A stretch of DNA of 64,000 nucleotides from Desulfobulbaceae bacterium (GCA_003508005.1 DNUE01000013.1:99895-163894), one strand, 5' to 3'; counted from the stretch's first letter, positions 54,325 to 62,502 are shown. Notes: a model not told the origin generated them from the letters alone. Program-made: numbers and translations.

Positions 54325-56285
54325 TCTACCCCGACCGCCAGACAAAACCGATCCTCGGGGCGATCGTGCTCTGCACCCTGCCCCATTTCACCTATATCTC
54401 TCCTATCGTTGCCGCTGCCTGCCTGCTGCTCTGGGGATATGCCGCCGCGGCATCTGCCTACGCATGGCGCCTGCCCGGCCGAAGGCTCCTGCTGGTATTT
54501 GCCGGAATCTCCTTTGCCGCCGCCATGTCCCTGCACGAGGGATTCACCATCGAGGCATTCGTGGCACTCCTGTCGCTCATGGCCGTGCTGAAACTCCTTG
54601 AGAGCCGCGACCTCCGGGACCGGATGATCACGGTGATCCTCTGCTATTTTCTCATCGCCGGCCGCATCTTTTTCGGCGACTCCATGGGTGTGACGATCTA
54701 CATGCTGCTGACAATCCTCTTTACCACCGCGGTTCTAATCCAGGTCAACCAGCCTCAGGCTTTCTTCCCCCCGCTCCTCAGGCTGGGCGGGGTCCTCCTC
54801 CTGCAGGCCTTCCCCTTCATGCTGGTCTTTTTTTTGCTCTTTCCCCGCTTTCAGGGGGGCCTCTGGGGGCGGACCCATCTGAATACGGCGCAGACGGGAT
54901 TTTCCGACCAGGTCGGCTTCGGCAATATCGCAGAACTGGCGAGAAATACCGAAGTTGCCTTCCGGGTCGAATTTGCGGGCGAGGTCCCTCCCCGCAACCA
55001 ACTCTACTGGCGGGGAATCGTCCTCTGGGACTTCGACGGCAGAACCTGGCGGAGGGGAGCCAGCCGCCTGAGCCCCCTTCCCCCGCCGGAAGCAGACCCC
55101 GGGGATATCGCCTATACAATCACCCTGGAACCCCATAACCAGCACTGGCTCTTCACTTTGGACCTGGCCAGAGAAATTTCTTTCAGACAGGCATACCTCC
55201 AGAACGATCATACTTCATTTCGCTGGCGTCCGATTACCAGCCGGATAACCTACCAGGCCGTATCCAACCCTGACACCAGGTTATATTCACGGAAGCACTT
55301 TCCCAAACACGCCCTGGAACTTCCTGAACAAGGAAACCCCCGGAGCCGGGCCATGGCTGAAACCCTGTTCAGGGAGTCCGGGGGCGGACAGGAATACATC
55401 GGCAAGGTGCTCGAATATTTCCGGGAGCAGCCTTTCGAGTATACCCTGCAACCCCCTCCCCTTGCTGAGGGCGATGACTTGGTCGACCAATTCCTTTTCC
55501 GGAACAGGAGCGGCTTCTGCGAGCACTATGCGAGTTCGTTCGCCTTTCTCATGCGGGCCGCGGGGCTGCCGGCCCGGGTGGTGGCCGGGTACCAGGGCGG
55601 CGAAAGCAACCCCTACGGGGATTATCTCGCTGTCCGCCAATCAGACGCCCATGCCTGGTGCGAGGTCTGGCTGCCTGCAACAGGTTGGCTGCGGGTGGAC
55701 CCGACCAGCGCGGTAGCCCCGGCCCGAGTGACCGGAGACGTCCTCAATGCCCTCCCTGCGGAGGAAACATCCTCCCTTCTTTCCTTCCTGTATTCGACTC
55801 CCTTGGGTCAGCGGCTGCGGGGAATGATCAACCTCTGGGACTTCGTGAACAGCCAGTGGAACAGGAGGGTCATGAGCTACTCGGCCAATGAGCAGAGCAG
55901 CTTCTTAACCGCTCTCGGCCTGGGGATCAGGAGCAGCGAAGAACTGCCCCCGCTTCTTGCCATAATCCTGGCGGCAGCAACCCTGATCCTCATCCTGGTT
56001 TTCGCCCTCTTCTTCCGGCCCAAAGAGCCGGTCCGCGACCTGACGGCGGAAGCGTGGCTGGACTTCTGCCGCAAAATGGAACGGATCGGGCTGCCCCGCA
56101 GACCTGCACAAGGTCCGCTGGACTACCTGCGGCATATCTGCCAACAAAGGCCTGACCTTGCGCAAAATGCGGATAAACTTGTTTCGTTCTACGTCAGGCT
56201 GCGGTATGCCGGCAAGGGAAGACCGGATGAAATCCAATCGCTGCGGAGCCTGGTCAAAAAGTTCAACCCGGGCAGGTCCGCTTAA
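54321..56285 (+). CDS. Membrane-bound transglutaminase-like protein (TgpA/DUF3488 type)
   Basis: A 654-residue protein. About six N-terminal helices (residues 15-185) precede a large extracytoplasmic domain with the transglutaminase core: nucleophile cysteine in RSGFCEHYASSFAFLMRAAG, then histidine in SDAHAWCEVWLPATGWLRVD and the aspartate at VDPTSA. One more helix near 545-570 and a cytoplasmic tail follow. TgpA-type proteins in other bacteria are thought to work in the periplasm and can be essential. It ends the MoxR operon. Confidence 0.9.
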   Translation: MIYPDRQTKPILGAIVLCTLPHFTYISPIVAAACLLLWGYAAAASAYAWRLPGRRLLLVFAGISFAAAMSLHEGFTIEAFVALLSLMAVLKLLESRDLRDRMITVILCYFLIAGRIFFGDSMGVTIYMLLTILFTTAVLIQVNQPQAFFPPLLRLGGVLLLQAFPFMLVFFLLFPRFQGGLWGRTHLNTAQTGFSDQVGFGNIAELARNTEVAFRVEFAGEVPPRNQLYWRGIVLWDFDGRTWRRGASRLSPLPPPEADPGDIAYTITLEPHNQHWLFTLDLAREISFRQAYLQNDHTSFRWRPITSRITYQAVSNPDTRLYSRKHFPKHALELPEQGNPRSRAMAETLFRESGGGQEYIGKVLEYFREQPFEYTLQPPPLAEGDDLVDQFLFRNRSGFCEHYASSFAFLMRAAGLPARVVAGYQGGESNPYGDYLAVRQSDAHAWCEVWLPATGWLRVDPTSAVAPARVTGDVLNALPAEETSSLLSFLYSTPLGQRLRGMINLWDFVNSQWNRRVMSYSANEQSSFLTALGLGIRSSEELPPLLAIILAAATLILILVFALFFRPKEPVRDLTAEAWLDFCRKMERIGLPRRPAQGPLDYLRHICQQRPDLAQNADKLVSFYVRLRYAGKGRPDEIQSLRSLVKKFNPGRSA

Positions 56286-56426
56286 TGGCTCCATTCTGTC
56301 CATGTGCGGTCGGTTGTATCGGTATTGGCAGAACATCAACCCCCTGCTTGGGCATGCGCAACCCGGGTGAAACAGGGCCCTGAGGGTGCGGCTCTTAGAT
56401 TCCCTGCGCAGCTGCTGCGTTGAGCC

Positions 56427-57041
56427 TCATCGATCCGAGAAGGCGAGATTCAGGCCAAGGCCGGCGAACGCGGCGGAAAAGCCGCGGCGCAGCCATGCCT
56501 GAACCCGGGACGAGTTGATGACTGCCTTGCGGAAGCCGTTGGCGAGAAGTCCATAGACCACGAACACGGCAAACGTCATGGCCATGAAAATGCCGCTGAG
56601 GGTGAGCAGCTGAAGAAGCGGCGAAGGCGCATCGGGCGCGACAAACTGCGGCAGGAAGGCGAGGAAGAAAATGGAAAGCTTTGGGTTCAGGATGTTGAGC
56701 AGAAATGCCTTGACTACAAGGCTTTTGGCGCCCGCCATGGTCGCAGCGCTGTCCACCGACAGGGCTTTCTTGTCGCGCCAGGTTGCCCAGGCGAGAAAAA
56801 GAAGGTAGGCGGCGCCGGCAAACTTGAGCAACTGGAAGGCCACCGCGCTCATGTGCAGGATTGCCGCCAGGCCGAGCACCGTTGCCAGAAGATGCGGCAC
56901 GATGCCGGCGGTACAGCCAAGGGCGGCAAAAATGCTCGCTCTTTTGCCCCGGACAAGCCCCGTGGACACGGTAAACACGACGCCGGTACCCGGGATCAGG
57001 ACAACGATGAGCGACGTGAGGAGAAAATCAAATGTGATCAT
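56427..57041 (-). CDS. LysE-family amino-acid exporter
   Basis: About 204 residues with six hydrophobic helices; helix 1 contains LIVVLIPGTGVVFTVSTGLV, the conserved proline-rich motif of the LysE/RhtB family, and helix 4 region has LLNILNPKLSIFFLAFLPQF. The ATG at 57041 gives MITFDFLL; an ATG at 57056 would add five residues. No regulator gene is adjacent. The upstream 165 bases contain a strong inverted repeat and a fragment of an attC-like site. Confidence 0.88.
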   Translation of the reverse strand: MITFDFLLTSLIVVLIPGTGVVFTVSTGLVRGKRASIFAALGCTAGIVPHLLATVLGLAAILHMSAVAFQLLKFAGAAYLLFLAWATWRDKKALSVDSAATMAGAKSLVVKAFLLNILNPKLSIFFLAFLPQFVAPDAPSPLLQLLTLSGIFMAMTFAVFVVYGLLANGFRKAVINSSRVQAWLRRGFSAAFAGLGLNLAFSDR

Positions 57042-57086
57042 CTGCAGGGACCGCATGGGGTTGAGGGACGAGCGAAGCAGAGGCCC

Positions 57087-57145
57087 GGCGAGCCTGGAGG
57101 AAAGGGCCGGGATTCCTGAAACTGACCTTTTCCTGCAGGCTCGCC
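57087..57145. repeat. Imperfect 20-bp inverted repeat upstream of the LysE gene
   Basis: GGCGAGCCTGGAGGAAAGGG (57087-57106) and CCTTTTCCTGCAGGCTCGCC (57126-57145) pair over 20 bases with two mismatches around a 19-base loop. There is no T-run on either side. It would form a stem in the leader of the exporter mRNA, or mark a small mobile repeat. Confidence 0.6.
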
Positions 57146-57169
57146 GTCCAGGCTCTCTGCCGGGGAAAA

Positions 57170-57212
57170 GGAGCGCAGCGGCACCCCTGTCCGCTGCAGC
57201 GCTCCGTTATGT
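57170..57212 (-). other. Truncated attC-like site at the end of the STAS-like gene
   Basis: On the minus strand ACATAAC, which contains the upstream gene's stop codon, is followed by GGAGCGCTGCAGCGG, a ten-base loop and CCGCTGCGCTCC, which pair with two unpaired bases on one arm. This is the layout of an integron attC left half. The expected GTTRRRY right core is missing; TTTTCC follows instead. It suggests the STAS-like gene was once a cassette. Confidence 0.4.
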
Positions 57213-57611
57213 CTCTTGACTGTGTTTCTTCTGGCCGCTCTGAGCCCACTGCCTGGCAGCATCGACGTCCCTGAAACTTTTCGACTCATAGCCGCCCCAC
57301 ACTTCCTCATACACGTGAAATATGCTGTCAAGGCCGCCTTGACTCTTCTTCCGGGGAATGATGGCAATACGCTGGTTCGGATTGATACGGGATGCGATCG
57401 AGTCCTGGATGGCATAACTTCTGAGTTGGTCAAAAGTCACGTCAATATCCGCGATGTTGGAAAAGTCCCATATCTGGTAACGCCACTGCGGGTATGACTC
57501 GTCAGACATGAACTGCTCATTCAGCCTGAATATTTCTTCACCCTTGACAAGACCCGAAAGGGTGATGACGATCCCATGCCCGTTCTCTTCAATGCTCAGT
57601 TTGTACGGCAT
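57207..57611 (-). CDS. Hypothetical protein, STAS/SpoIIAA-like fold
   Basis: A 134-residue protein. The pattern YKLSIEENGHGIVITLSGLV, LNEQFMSDESYPQWRYQIWD, FSNIADIDVTFDQLRSYAIQ and SFRDVDAARQWAQ resembles SpoIIAA-like single-domain proteins. The ATG at 57611 has GGGAGG eight bases upstream and is preferred to a start at 57650. Its stop lies within the attC-like half site. Function unknown. Confidence 0.6.
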   Translation of the reverse strand: MPYKLSIEENGHGIVITLSGLVKGEEIFRLNEQFMSDESYPQWRYQIWDFSNIADIDVTFDQLRSYAIQDSIASRINPNQRIAIIPRKKSQGGLDSIFHVYEEVWGGYESKSFRDVDAARQWAQSGQKKHSQET

Positions 57612-57808
57612 AGCGACATCCTCCCGGACCGCACCGAACCCTGCGCACAACGACGGCAGCAGCCGCTCAAATTTTCACCCTGGCAAGTGCTGCACCAGGC
57701 AGAGTCAACACCATTTGAATATTTATCCTTTGCTGGACAAATGTCAAGGTGTGCACGGCGAAATGACGAAACGCTTCCCCGTTCATCACGGCCGGCATGT
57801 ACACGGTT

Positions 57809-58285
57809 CTATTTGAACCGCTCATCTGATTTGTGCATTGCGACTCTGCCTTTGGCCTGCTCAAGCCAGCCGGTCCGGACCTCATCACGACTGTCGAATT
57901 CAGGCACATAGGGCTTGATGTCGAGAAGCGGCGTGCCGTCCAAAATGTCAACATCCTGGACATGCAGAACGCGGTCCTCGATTCTGTCAAGGCGGACCAC
58001 CGACAGCCCGATGGGATTGGGTCTCTTGGGGGCGCGGGTCGCGAACACTCCGCGGGACTGGTTGTCCAGGAACGGAACCACCTCCAGGCTGAAGCCCTCG
58101 CTGCGGTGAAACAGGTAGAGCAATATGATGTGGGAAAACCCGTCAAGGTCCTTGAGTCCGATCCGGAATTCCTCCAGCACCTCGACCGTGCCTTTCACTC
58201 CGTGAGCGCCGGCCGGCTGAATCGGCATGCCTTCGGCTTTCGTGAATGGCGAGTGGATAATGCCGATGGGGGTCATGTCGATCAT
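57809..58285 (-). CDS. trmO: tRNA m6t6A37 methyltransferase TrmO
   Basis: A 158-residue TrmO/TsaA-family enzyme that N6-methylates t6A37 in some tRNAs. It has TPIGIIHSPFTKAEGMPIQP, DLDGFSHIILLYLFHRSEG, LDNQSRGVFATRAPKRPNPI and GLSVVRLDRI, the conserved barrel-fold motifs. The frame starts at an ATG at 58285. No C-terminal extra domain. It stands alone between accessory genes. Confidence 0.92.
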   Translation of the reverse strand: MIDMTPIGIIHSPFTKAEGMPIQPAGAHGVKGTVEVLEEFRIGLKDLDGFSHIILLYLFHRSEGFSLEVVPFLDNQSRGVFATRAPKRPNPIGLSVVRLDRIEDRVLHVQDVDILDGTPLLDIKPYVPEFDSRDEVRTGWLEQAKGRVAMHKSDERFK

Positions 58286-58356
58286 CTTCTTCTCCAGAGC
58301 GCCTACTTCGTTGTCACCCGGGGCTCAAGCCGCCGGGAGGAAGCTGCTGTCCGCCA

Positions 58357-59664
58357 TTACATTCTTCTGCTGTCGTATGCCCAGTTGAGCAGTGCCTGTC
58401 GCTGCTTTGCCCGGCAACTCATATCACCCTGGCGGCAGTGCTTCCCGATTTGGGCAATATGCCTCATCATCCCTTTCCATCTGCTAATCTGGCGTTGATC
58501 ATCGGGGCATCTTCTCCCCAGGTAATACCGGCAATACCACTGAAACCACCCTCGGGGATCTTCATGATAAATCCATCCTTTCTCCCGCCACACGGACAAG
58601 GGCTGCGAAGCATTGACGCCAAAGTAATTTAATGCGGGATCGTGGCGCTCATGACAAAGCCTGGCCCGGGCAAACCAGTCGGCGGGAAACTCATTTCGGC
58701 AATCGGTCATGTATCTGCCGCCGAAAACACCCATTTCCAGCATCTGCTTTGGTGTTAGTTCAGGGAAGAATTCCGGCGCGAAATTCATCCCGGCAGGCTC
58801 GGTAATATAATACACATAGCCCTTCTGCATAAGGTCATTGACGATCACTTTGAGCGTTTTCCTCCTGTTACTGCGAAACGTCGGCGTTGCGGTGCCGGAT
58901 GCACCCTTCCCTTTTCCGGCACGCGGACGCGTCCCTTGCCGGCCGGAAAGCAGGGCGGCAGCCGCAAGCATCTGGGCCGGCCGGTTCGTGCAGATTTTGT
59001 CCACGCCCACGGTCCGCCAGTAAGGCAGCGTCTTCGCATCGTCGACGGTCCAAACGTTCACGCGAATTCCTTCTCTGTGCGCATGCTCGACAAGTTCATG
59101 GTCCACGGTCCTGTAGTTGCAGTGAATCCAGGGGAGGCCATGCTGCCGGGCGTATGTCAGAACCACGGGACCGTTCCCGATCAGCGCCAGGGCAATCTCG
59201 GGGTCGATCGCCCGCACCTGAAGAAGGCAAGGAAGATCAACCGAAGACACGATGTATTCACGCTGTTTGCCGAACCGGCGCAGGAGTTCCGCAACGTTCT
59301 GCGGCACATTCGCCCCCGCCGGGGATGACTTGATCTCCACATTCAGTCGCGTCTGGGTCGGCACGACCATTTTCAGCACCTCGCCAAGTCGGGGAATCCT
59401 CTCCCCGGCAAAAGCCGGGCCGAACTTAACGCCCGCGTCCAGACGGAGCAGTTCGTCGACGGCCATGTCGATAACCCTCCCGCTCCCATCGGTGGTCCGG
59501 TCCACGGTATCGTCGTGAATCACCATGAGCGTTCCGTCCCTGGAGGGATGGACATCGAGCTCTATGCTCGGGACAGCGAGTCCAAGGGCACGCTTAAACG
59601 CCGCCAGCGTATTCTCAGGGGCATGCGAGCTGTCGCCCCGGTGCGCTTCAATCAGGGGTGCCAT
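58357..59664 (-). CDS. Glycerophosphodiester phosphodiesterase fused to an unknown C-terminal domain
   Basis: Residues 1-240 are a GDPD TIM barrel: IEAHRGDSSHAPENTLAAFK with the metal-binding motif, IELDVHPSRDGTLMVIHDDT, LNVEIKSSP and VNVWTVDDAKTLPYWRTVGV. There is no signal peptide, so it is cytosolic. A basic linker (about 245-270) leads to a C-terminal domain of about 165 residues with EMGVFGGRYMTDC, EFPADWFARARLCHE, YFGVNASQPLSVWREKGWIY, HEDPRGWFQWYCRYYLGRRC and QRQALLNWAYDSRRM. I recognise this as a conserved stand-alone hypothetical domain but do not know its function. The fusion is unusual. Confidence 0.85.
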   Translation of the reverse strand: MAPLIEAHRGDSSHAPENTLAAFKRALGLAVPSIELDVHPSRDGTLMVIHDDTVDRTTDGSGRVIDMAVDELLRLDAGVKFGPAFAGERIPRLGEVLKMVVPTQTRLNVEIKSSPAGANVPQNVAELLRRFGKQREYIVSSVDLPCLLQVRAIDPEIALALIGNGPVVLTYARQHGLPWIHCNYRTVDHELVEHAHREGIRVNVWTVDDAKTLPYWRTVGVDKICTNRPAQMLAAAALLSGRQGTRPRAGKGKGASGTATPTFRSNRRKTLKVIVNDLMQKGYVYYITEPAGMNFAPEFFPELTPKQMLEMGVFGGRYMTDCRNEFPADWFARARLCHERHDPALNYFGVNASQPLSVWREKGWIYHEDPRGWFQWYCRYYLGRRCPDDQRQISRWKGMMRHIAQIGKHCRQGDMSCRAKQRQALLNWAYDSRRM

Positions 59665-59840
59665 ATCGCAGCGTTCATAGACCGATCACCGTTTGCGATC
59701 AACGGACGACGCGGGCGGTCCGCTGGATTGCCGTGCGGGCGATTGCTTATCACGTCAACACCTGAAATATGCCAAGCGATGGACTTGTGCTGATAATGTG
59801 TCCCACGCCCTGTGACCGCAACCTATGCATCTTTTGGCTT

Positions 59841-59978
59841 TCAAATGGCCACTTCCCCGCTCCTTCTTTTCCGCGCAACATTCAAAAGATATTCATCCAC
59901 ACCGTTGGCAGCATCTGGACGGGTGGAGTTGATTGCACCGTTACGGTCGTCATCGGTAACAACAACGATTTTTTTCAT
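59841..59978 (-). CDS. Possible 45-residue small protein after EFR1
   Basis: From an ATG at 59978 the minus strand encodes MKKIVVVTDDDRNGAINSTR and ends RRSGEVAI. It overlaps no other gene and starts four bases past the EFR1 stop, but its ribosome-binding site is only two bases from the ATG. Nothing else in the 318-base gap 59665-59982 is supported. Confidence 0.25.
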   Translation of the reverse strand: MKKIVVVTDDDRNGAINSTRPDAANGVDEYLLNVARKRRSGEVAI

Positions 59979-59982
59979 CATC

Positions 59983-60903
59983 CTATTTTTGTTCTTTATA
60001 CTCATATTCAGCAGTTGGATTTTTTCGATCATACTTAAGCTTCAGATTACGCGCCAAGGCGTCCTTATATAGATTTGCCCCTACATATTCACCAGGTTTT
60101 ATGTCACCAAAAAAACGTTCCATTTTCTCACAATAGATCAACCGTTCTATTAATCCATCACCCGGGGAAAATTTGATTGTAATCGCAGAATGTGGGCAGA
60201 CATGCCAACACCGATAACACACAATACAAGTGTTATGAAATTTAACAGACTTATTTTCGATTGTGATACTCCTGGTCGGACATTCATAGATGCAATTACC
60301 GCAAAGATCGCATTTCGTTGCATCGCATATAGGCAAGGGAGTTGTTTTCTTTTTGATATAATTTAAAATAGGACCTACCTTATCATAAAAAACCCCACCT
60401 TTATCATGTTCAATTTTGTAATGAGATGCCAGCGATTCTCCATTAATTAAGTTGGCGGCAACAGCATGTCCGAACTGTTCTGCTCTTTCCAACTCCGTTT
60501 CATTCGGTCGTTTTGGGAAAAGTCCAAAAAGTGTTGGAAATGAACTGCACCCTCTTAACTGAATACCTCCTATTACTGAAGCTCCGGTTTTGGTTACAGC
60601 TTGCGACAGATGCCACAATGATTTGGCAGGAGAGCCGCCCGAAGTAATGAAAACAAAGGCCTTCTTCCCGGAAAAATCAAATTCGCCATCGGCTAAATAG
60701 CGAGGTACAGCTTCTGCCGGCCGGTTTTCGAAGACAGGACATCCGATTCCTATGAGATCGGCATTATCCGGTTTCCATCTGGATCGGTGTAAAAAGTTAA
60801 CCTGATCAACTTCAACTCCGCAAACTTCCAGACCTTTTGAAATAGATGCACTGACTTTGAGCGTGTTTCCTGTCTGACTGAAAATCAATATGCTTGCCTT
60901 CAT
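59983..60903 (-). CDS. EFR1-family flavodoxin-ferredoxin protein
   Basis: A 306-residue redox protein. The N-terminal flavodoxin domain begins ILIFSQTGNTLKVSASISK and has GCPVFENRPAEAVPRY. The C-terminal domain binds two [4Fe-4S] clusters: CDLCGNCIYECP and CIVCYRCWHVCP. This is the EFR1 arrangement, seen in many anaerobes; its partner is unknown. Genes around it do not suggest a pathway. It is AT-richer than the GDPD gene next to it. Confidence 0.88.
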   Translation of the reverse strand: MKASILIFSQTGNTLKVSASISKGLEVCGVEVDQVNFLHRSRWKPDNADLIGIGCPVFENRPAEAVPRYLADGEFDFSGKKAFVFITSGGSPAKSLWHLSQAVTKTGASVIGGIQLRGCSSFPTLFGLFPKRPNETELERAEQFGHAVAANLINGESLASHYKIEHDKGGVFYDKVGPILNYIKKKTTPLPICDATKCDLCGNCIYECPTRSITIENKSVKFHNTCIVCYRCWHVCPHSAITIKFSPGDGLIERLIYCEKMERFFGDIKPGEYVGANLYKDALARNLKLKYDRKNPTAEYEYKEQK

Positions 60904-60935
60904 GGTATTACCTCTTTGAACAGGTCCAATTCACA

Positions 60936-61007
60936 GCCCGACGCAATAGCTCAGTGGCGCGGAGCCGGCTTGCCGGCGAAGCGTTCCGCTGGCGCGAAGG
61001 ATCAGGC
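60936..61007 (-). other. Degenerate attC-like site downstream of the SRPBCC-like gene
   Basis: The 3' end reads GCGTCGGGC, one base from the consensus GTTRRRY core. A GCCGGC-AA-GCCGGC stem lies at 60962-60977. The expected 5' core at GCCTGATCC is poor. It may be a decayed attC between the SRPBCC-like gene and EFR1. Confidence 0.35.
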
Positions 61008-61571
61008 GGCTTTCGCATAACGCTGCTCGATCAGCCTTGCTAGAGCTTTCATTTCCTGTTTGGCATGCGCTTGCCAGATGGCTTCGGTGAAGAACAGTCT
61101 TGCCAGGAATTGTCGCAGCTTGCTGGAAAACACGATGCAGATGGCGAGACCGAGCGTCGTCTTGGAATCGGCGGTGGGTGTGAACCGGAACACGACCTCG
61201 GAGCGAGTTTGCCCCCTAAACAAGCCTAGAACTTTGACTTGGCTGCTCTCGGAGACGAGTTTCATTCTCTCGGGCGGGATGAGTTCGCTTACACGGTATT
61301 GATGTTTGACAAACTGGAAGCCCGCTTCCTCCCAGACGTCGATGACGACATCCTTGAGAAGTTCGGTTCCGCGTAGCTCATACTTTTTGTGGCCGGGACT
61401 GAGCTGGAGATAGAACTCTCGGACCTTCATGTAGGTCTGGAAGGCAAAGTCGTTTGGGGTGTTGGCCAAGACGTTGGCACCAACCTGAATGGCGTTTCGA
61501 GGTGCGATAACTACGCGAATGGCGCAGTACAGAACCCAGGAGACAAGCGCGATATTGATGGCGTGGAGCAT
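61002..61571 (-). CDS. Hypothetical protein, possibly SRPBCC-like
   Basis: A 189-residue protein with an N-terminal hydrophobic helix (INIALVSWVLYCAIRVVIAP) followed by a domain with TPNDFAFQTYMKVREFYL and FRGQTRSEVVFRFTPTADSK, an alpha/beta pattern like SRPBCC ligand-binding folds; the match is weak. It may be membrane-anchored. It is the most downstream gene of the putative cassette array and ends within the attC-like site. Confidence 0.55.
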   Translation of the reverse strand: MLHAINIALVSWVLYCAIRVVIAPRNAIQVGANVLANTPNDFAFQTYMKVREFYLQLSPGHKKYELRGTELLKDVVIDVWEEAGFQFVKHQYRVSELIPPERMKLVSESSQVKVLGLFRGQTRSEVVFRFTPTADSKTTLGLAICIVFSSKLRQFLARLFFTEAIWQAHAKQEMKALARLIEQRYAKAA

Positions 61572-61579
61572 GTTAAATT

Positions 61580-61776
61580 ACATAACCTCTGAGCTCAAGC
61601 CGCGTCCCCGCAGGACCTTCGCGCCTGCAACGAAAGGTCAGCCCCGTTCCGCACAGGCTCACTGTGCCTCACACCTTGGCGACCAAAACGACGTAATTCT
61701 TGCCATACTTCTTTGCGCACAGTGGACCCGTCTGGAGCACCCGCGGGTTATTATCTAGTTGAGGCCGTTGTTAGCC
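61580..61776 (-). other. Probable long attC-like site after the RelE gene
   Basis: On the minus strand GGCTAAC (61776-61770), directly after the relE stop, opens the site with AACGGCCTCAACTAG, and GAGGTTATGT at 61590-61580 would close it, 9 bases before the next gene. The arms align loosely (CTCAA and CCGCG repeated in inverted order). It is about 197 bases, like the long attC sites of some chromosomal integrons. A 23-codon GTG frame lies inside (ending KNYVVLVAKV). Confidence 0.45.
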
Positions 61777-61782
61777 ATTTTT

Positions 61783-62088
61783 TTATTGTTTTTTGATTCG
61801 CTGTTGAGCTTGCCGGTACACCTCGTTTTTGTCTCTTTTCCCAACAGCAATAACCAACACACATATTTCATTGTCAATTACCTCATAAACGAGACGATAA
61901 CCGCTTGCCCTTAATTTTATTTTGTAGTGGTTCTCGAAGCATGAGAGTTGGCATGCTTTAATATGCGGTTCTTCGAGACGCTCTTTTAATTTGTTTTTGA
62001 ATTGCGATTGAATGGAATGGTCGAGTTTTTTCCACTCCTTAAGGGCGGAAGGAAGAAATTTAAGCTTGTACTTATATTTCATCGACAT
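61783..62088 (-). CDS. relE: RelE-family toxin
   Basis: A 101-residue ribosome-dependent mRNA interferase. It is close to E. coli RelE: SALKEWKKLDHSIQSQFKNK, HYKIKLRASGYRLVYEVIDN and VGKRDKNEVYRQAQQRI, keeping the lysines and arginines near residues 55-65 and 85-95 and a C-terminal tyrosine. A start two codons downstream (62082) is also possible. It overlaps its antitoxin gene by 17 bases. Confidence 0.9.
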   Translation of the reverse strand: MSMKYKYKLKFLPSALKEWKKLDHSIQSQFKNKLKERLEEPHIKACQLSCFENHYKIKLRASGYRLVYEVIDNEICVLVIAVGKRDKNEVYRQAQQRIKKQ

Positions 62089-62323
62089 TTACTTCGATGG
62101 CAGAGATTTTTTCGTTTTGCCTTTCTCTCACCATGAGACCGAGTTGATAATCTTCCAGTTTTTCCAAAAGATGTTCGTAGGTTTCAGCAGGGATGAGATA
62201 TGCTGTCGGTCTGTTATGATTGAGAATAGCAATAGGTTCGCCCTCCGCCTGGTCAATAAGGGCACTGGGATTCTTTTTTAATTCTGATATGCTTACCGAG
62301 CAATTTGCAAGTACTGCTTTCAT
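62072..62323 (-). CDS. Phd/YefM-type antitoxin (StbD-like) for RelE
   Basis: An 83-residue antitoxin. The N-terminus SVSISELKKNPSALIDQAEG and PIAILNHNRPTAYLIPAETY is the Phd/YefM/StbD DNA-binding fold, not the ribbon-helix-helix of enteric RelB. The C-terminal tail (MVRERQNEKISAIEV) probably wraps the toxin. It is translated with relE and read from the promoter at 62371-62399. Confidence 0.88.
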   Translation of the reverse strand: MKAVLANCSVSISELKKNPSALIDQAEGEPIAILNHNRPTAYLIPAETYEHLLEKLEDYQLGLMVRERQNEKISAIEVNVDEI

Positions 62324-62330
62324 GATTACA

Positions 62331-62399
62331 CCATAATTGAAATTTTAAATTGATACTGAATTATGGTTTTATTTTAGGACTTAAAAGCTGATTGGTCAA
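62331..62399 (-). promoter_or_regulatory. Promoter and operator of the RelE module
   Basis: TTGACC (62399-62394) and TAAAAT (62376-62371), 17 bases apart on the minus strand, read into the antitoxin gene. Between the -10 box and the start, a perfect inverted repeat CCATAATT (62331-62338) and AATTATGG (62359-62366) with centres 28 bases apart is well placed as the autorepression operator for the antitoxin. Confidence 0.65.
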
Positions 62400-62413
62400 G
62401 TATGTTTTTTTGG

Positions 62414-62502
62414 GGCTAACGTTTGAATTCAGCGGTGGCGCAAAGAACTTTCCGCGTCAGCGTCGCAGACTATCCTGTAATCCGCTGTAGTGATTTATTA
62501 TG
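62414..62502 (-). other. Probable attC-like site after the ParE gene
   Basis: The site closes with AACGTTAGCC (GTTAGCC, one base off the GTTRRRY core) and has CAGCGG near its start pairing with CCGCTG near its end. The 5' core, next to the ParE stop codon, reads GGCATAATAAAT instead of RYYYAAC. It lies in the right place after the stop codon of the cassette-like toxin gene. Degenerate. Confidence 0.45.

Noticed and set aside
56340..56430. GCTCAAC next to the LysE stop as a possible attC core
   Set aside because: The right arm does not pair convincingly and no GTTRRRY core follows; kept out of the feature list.
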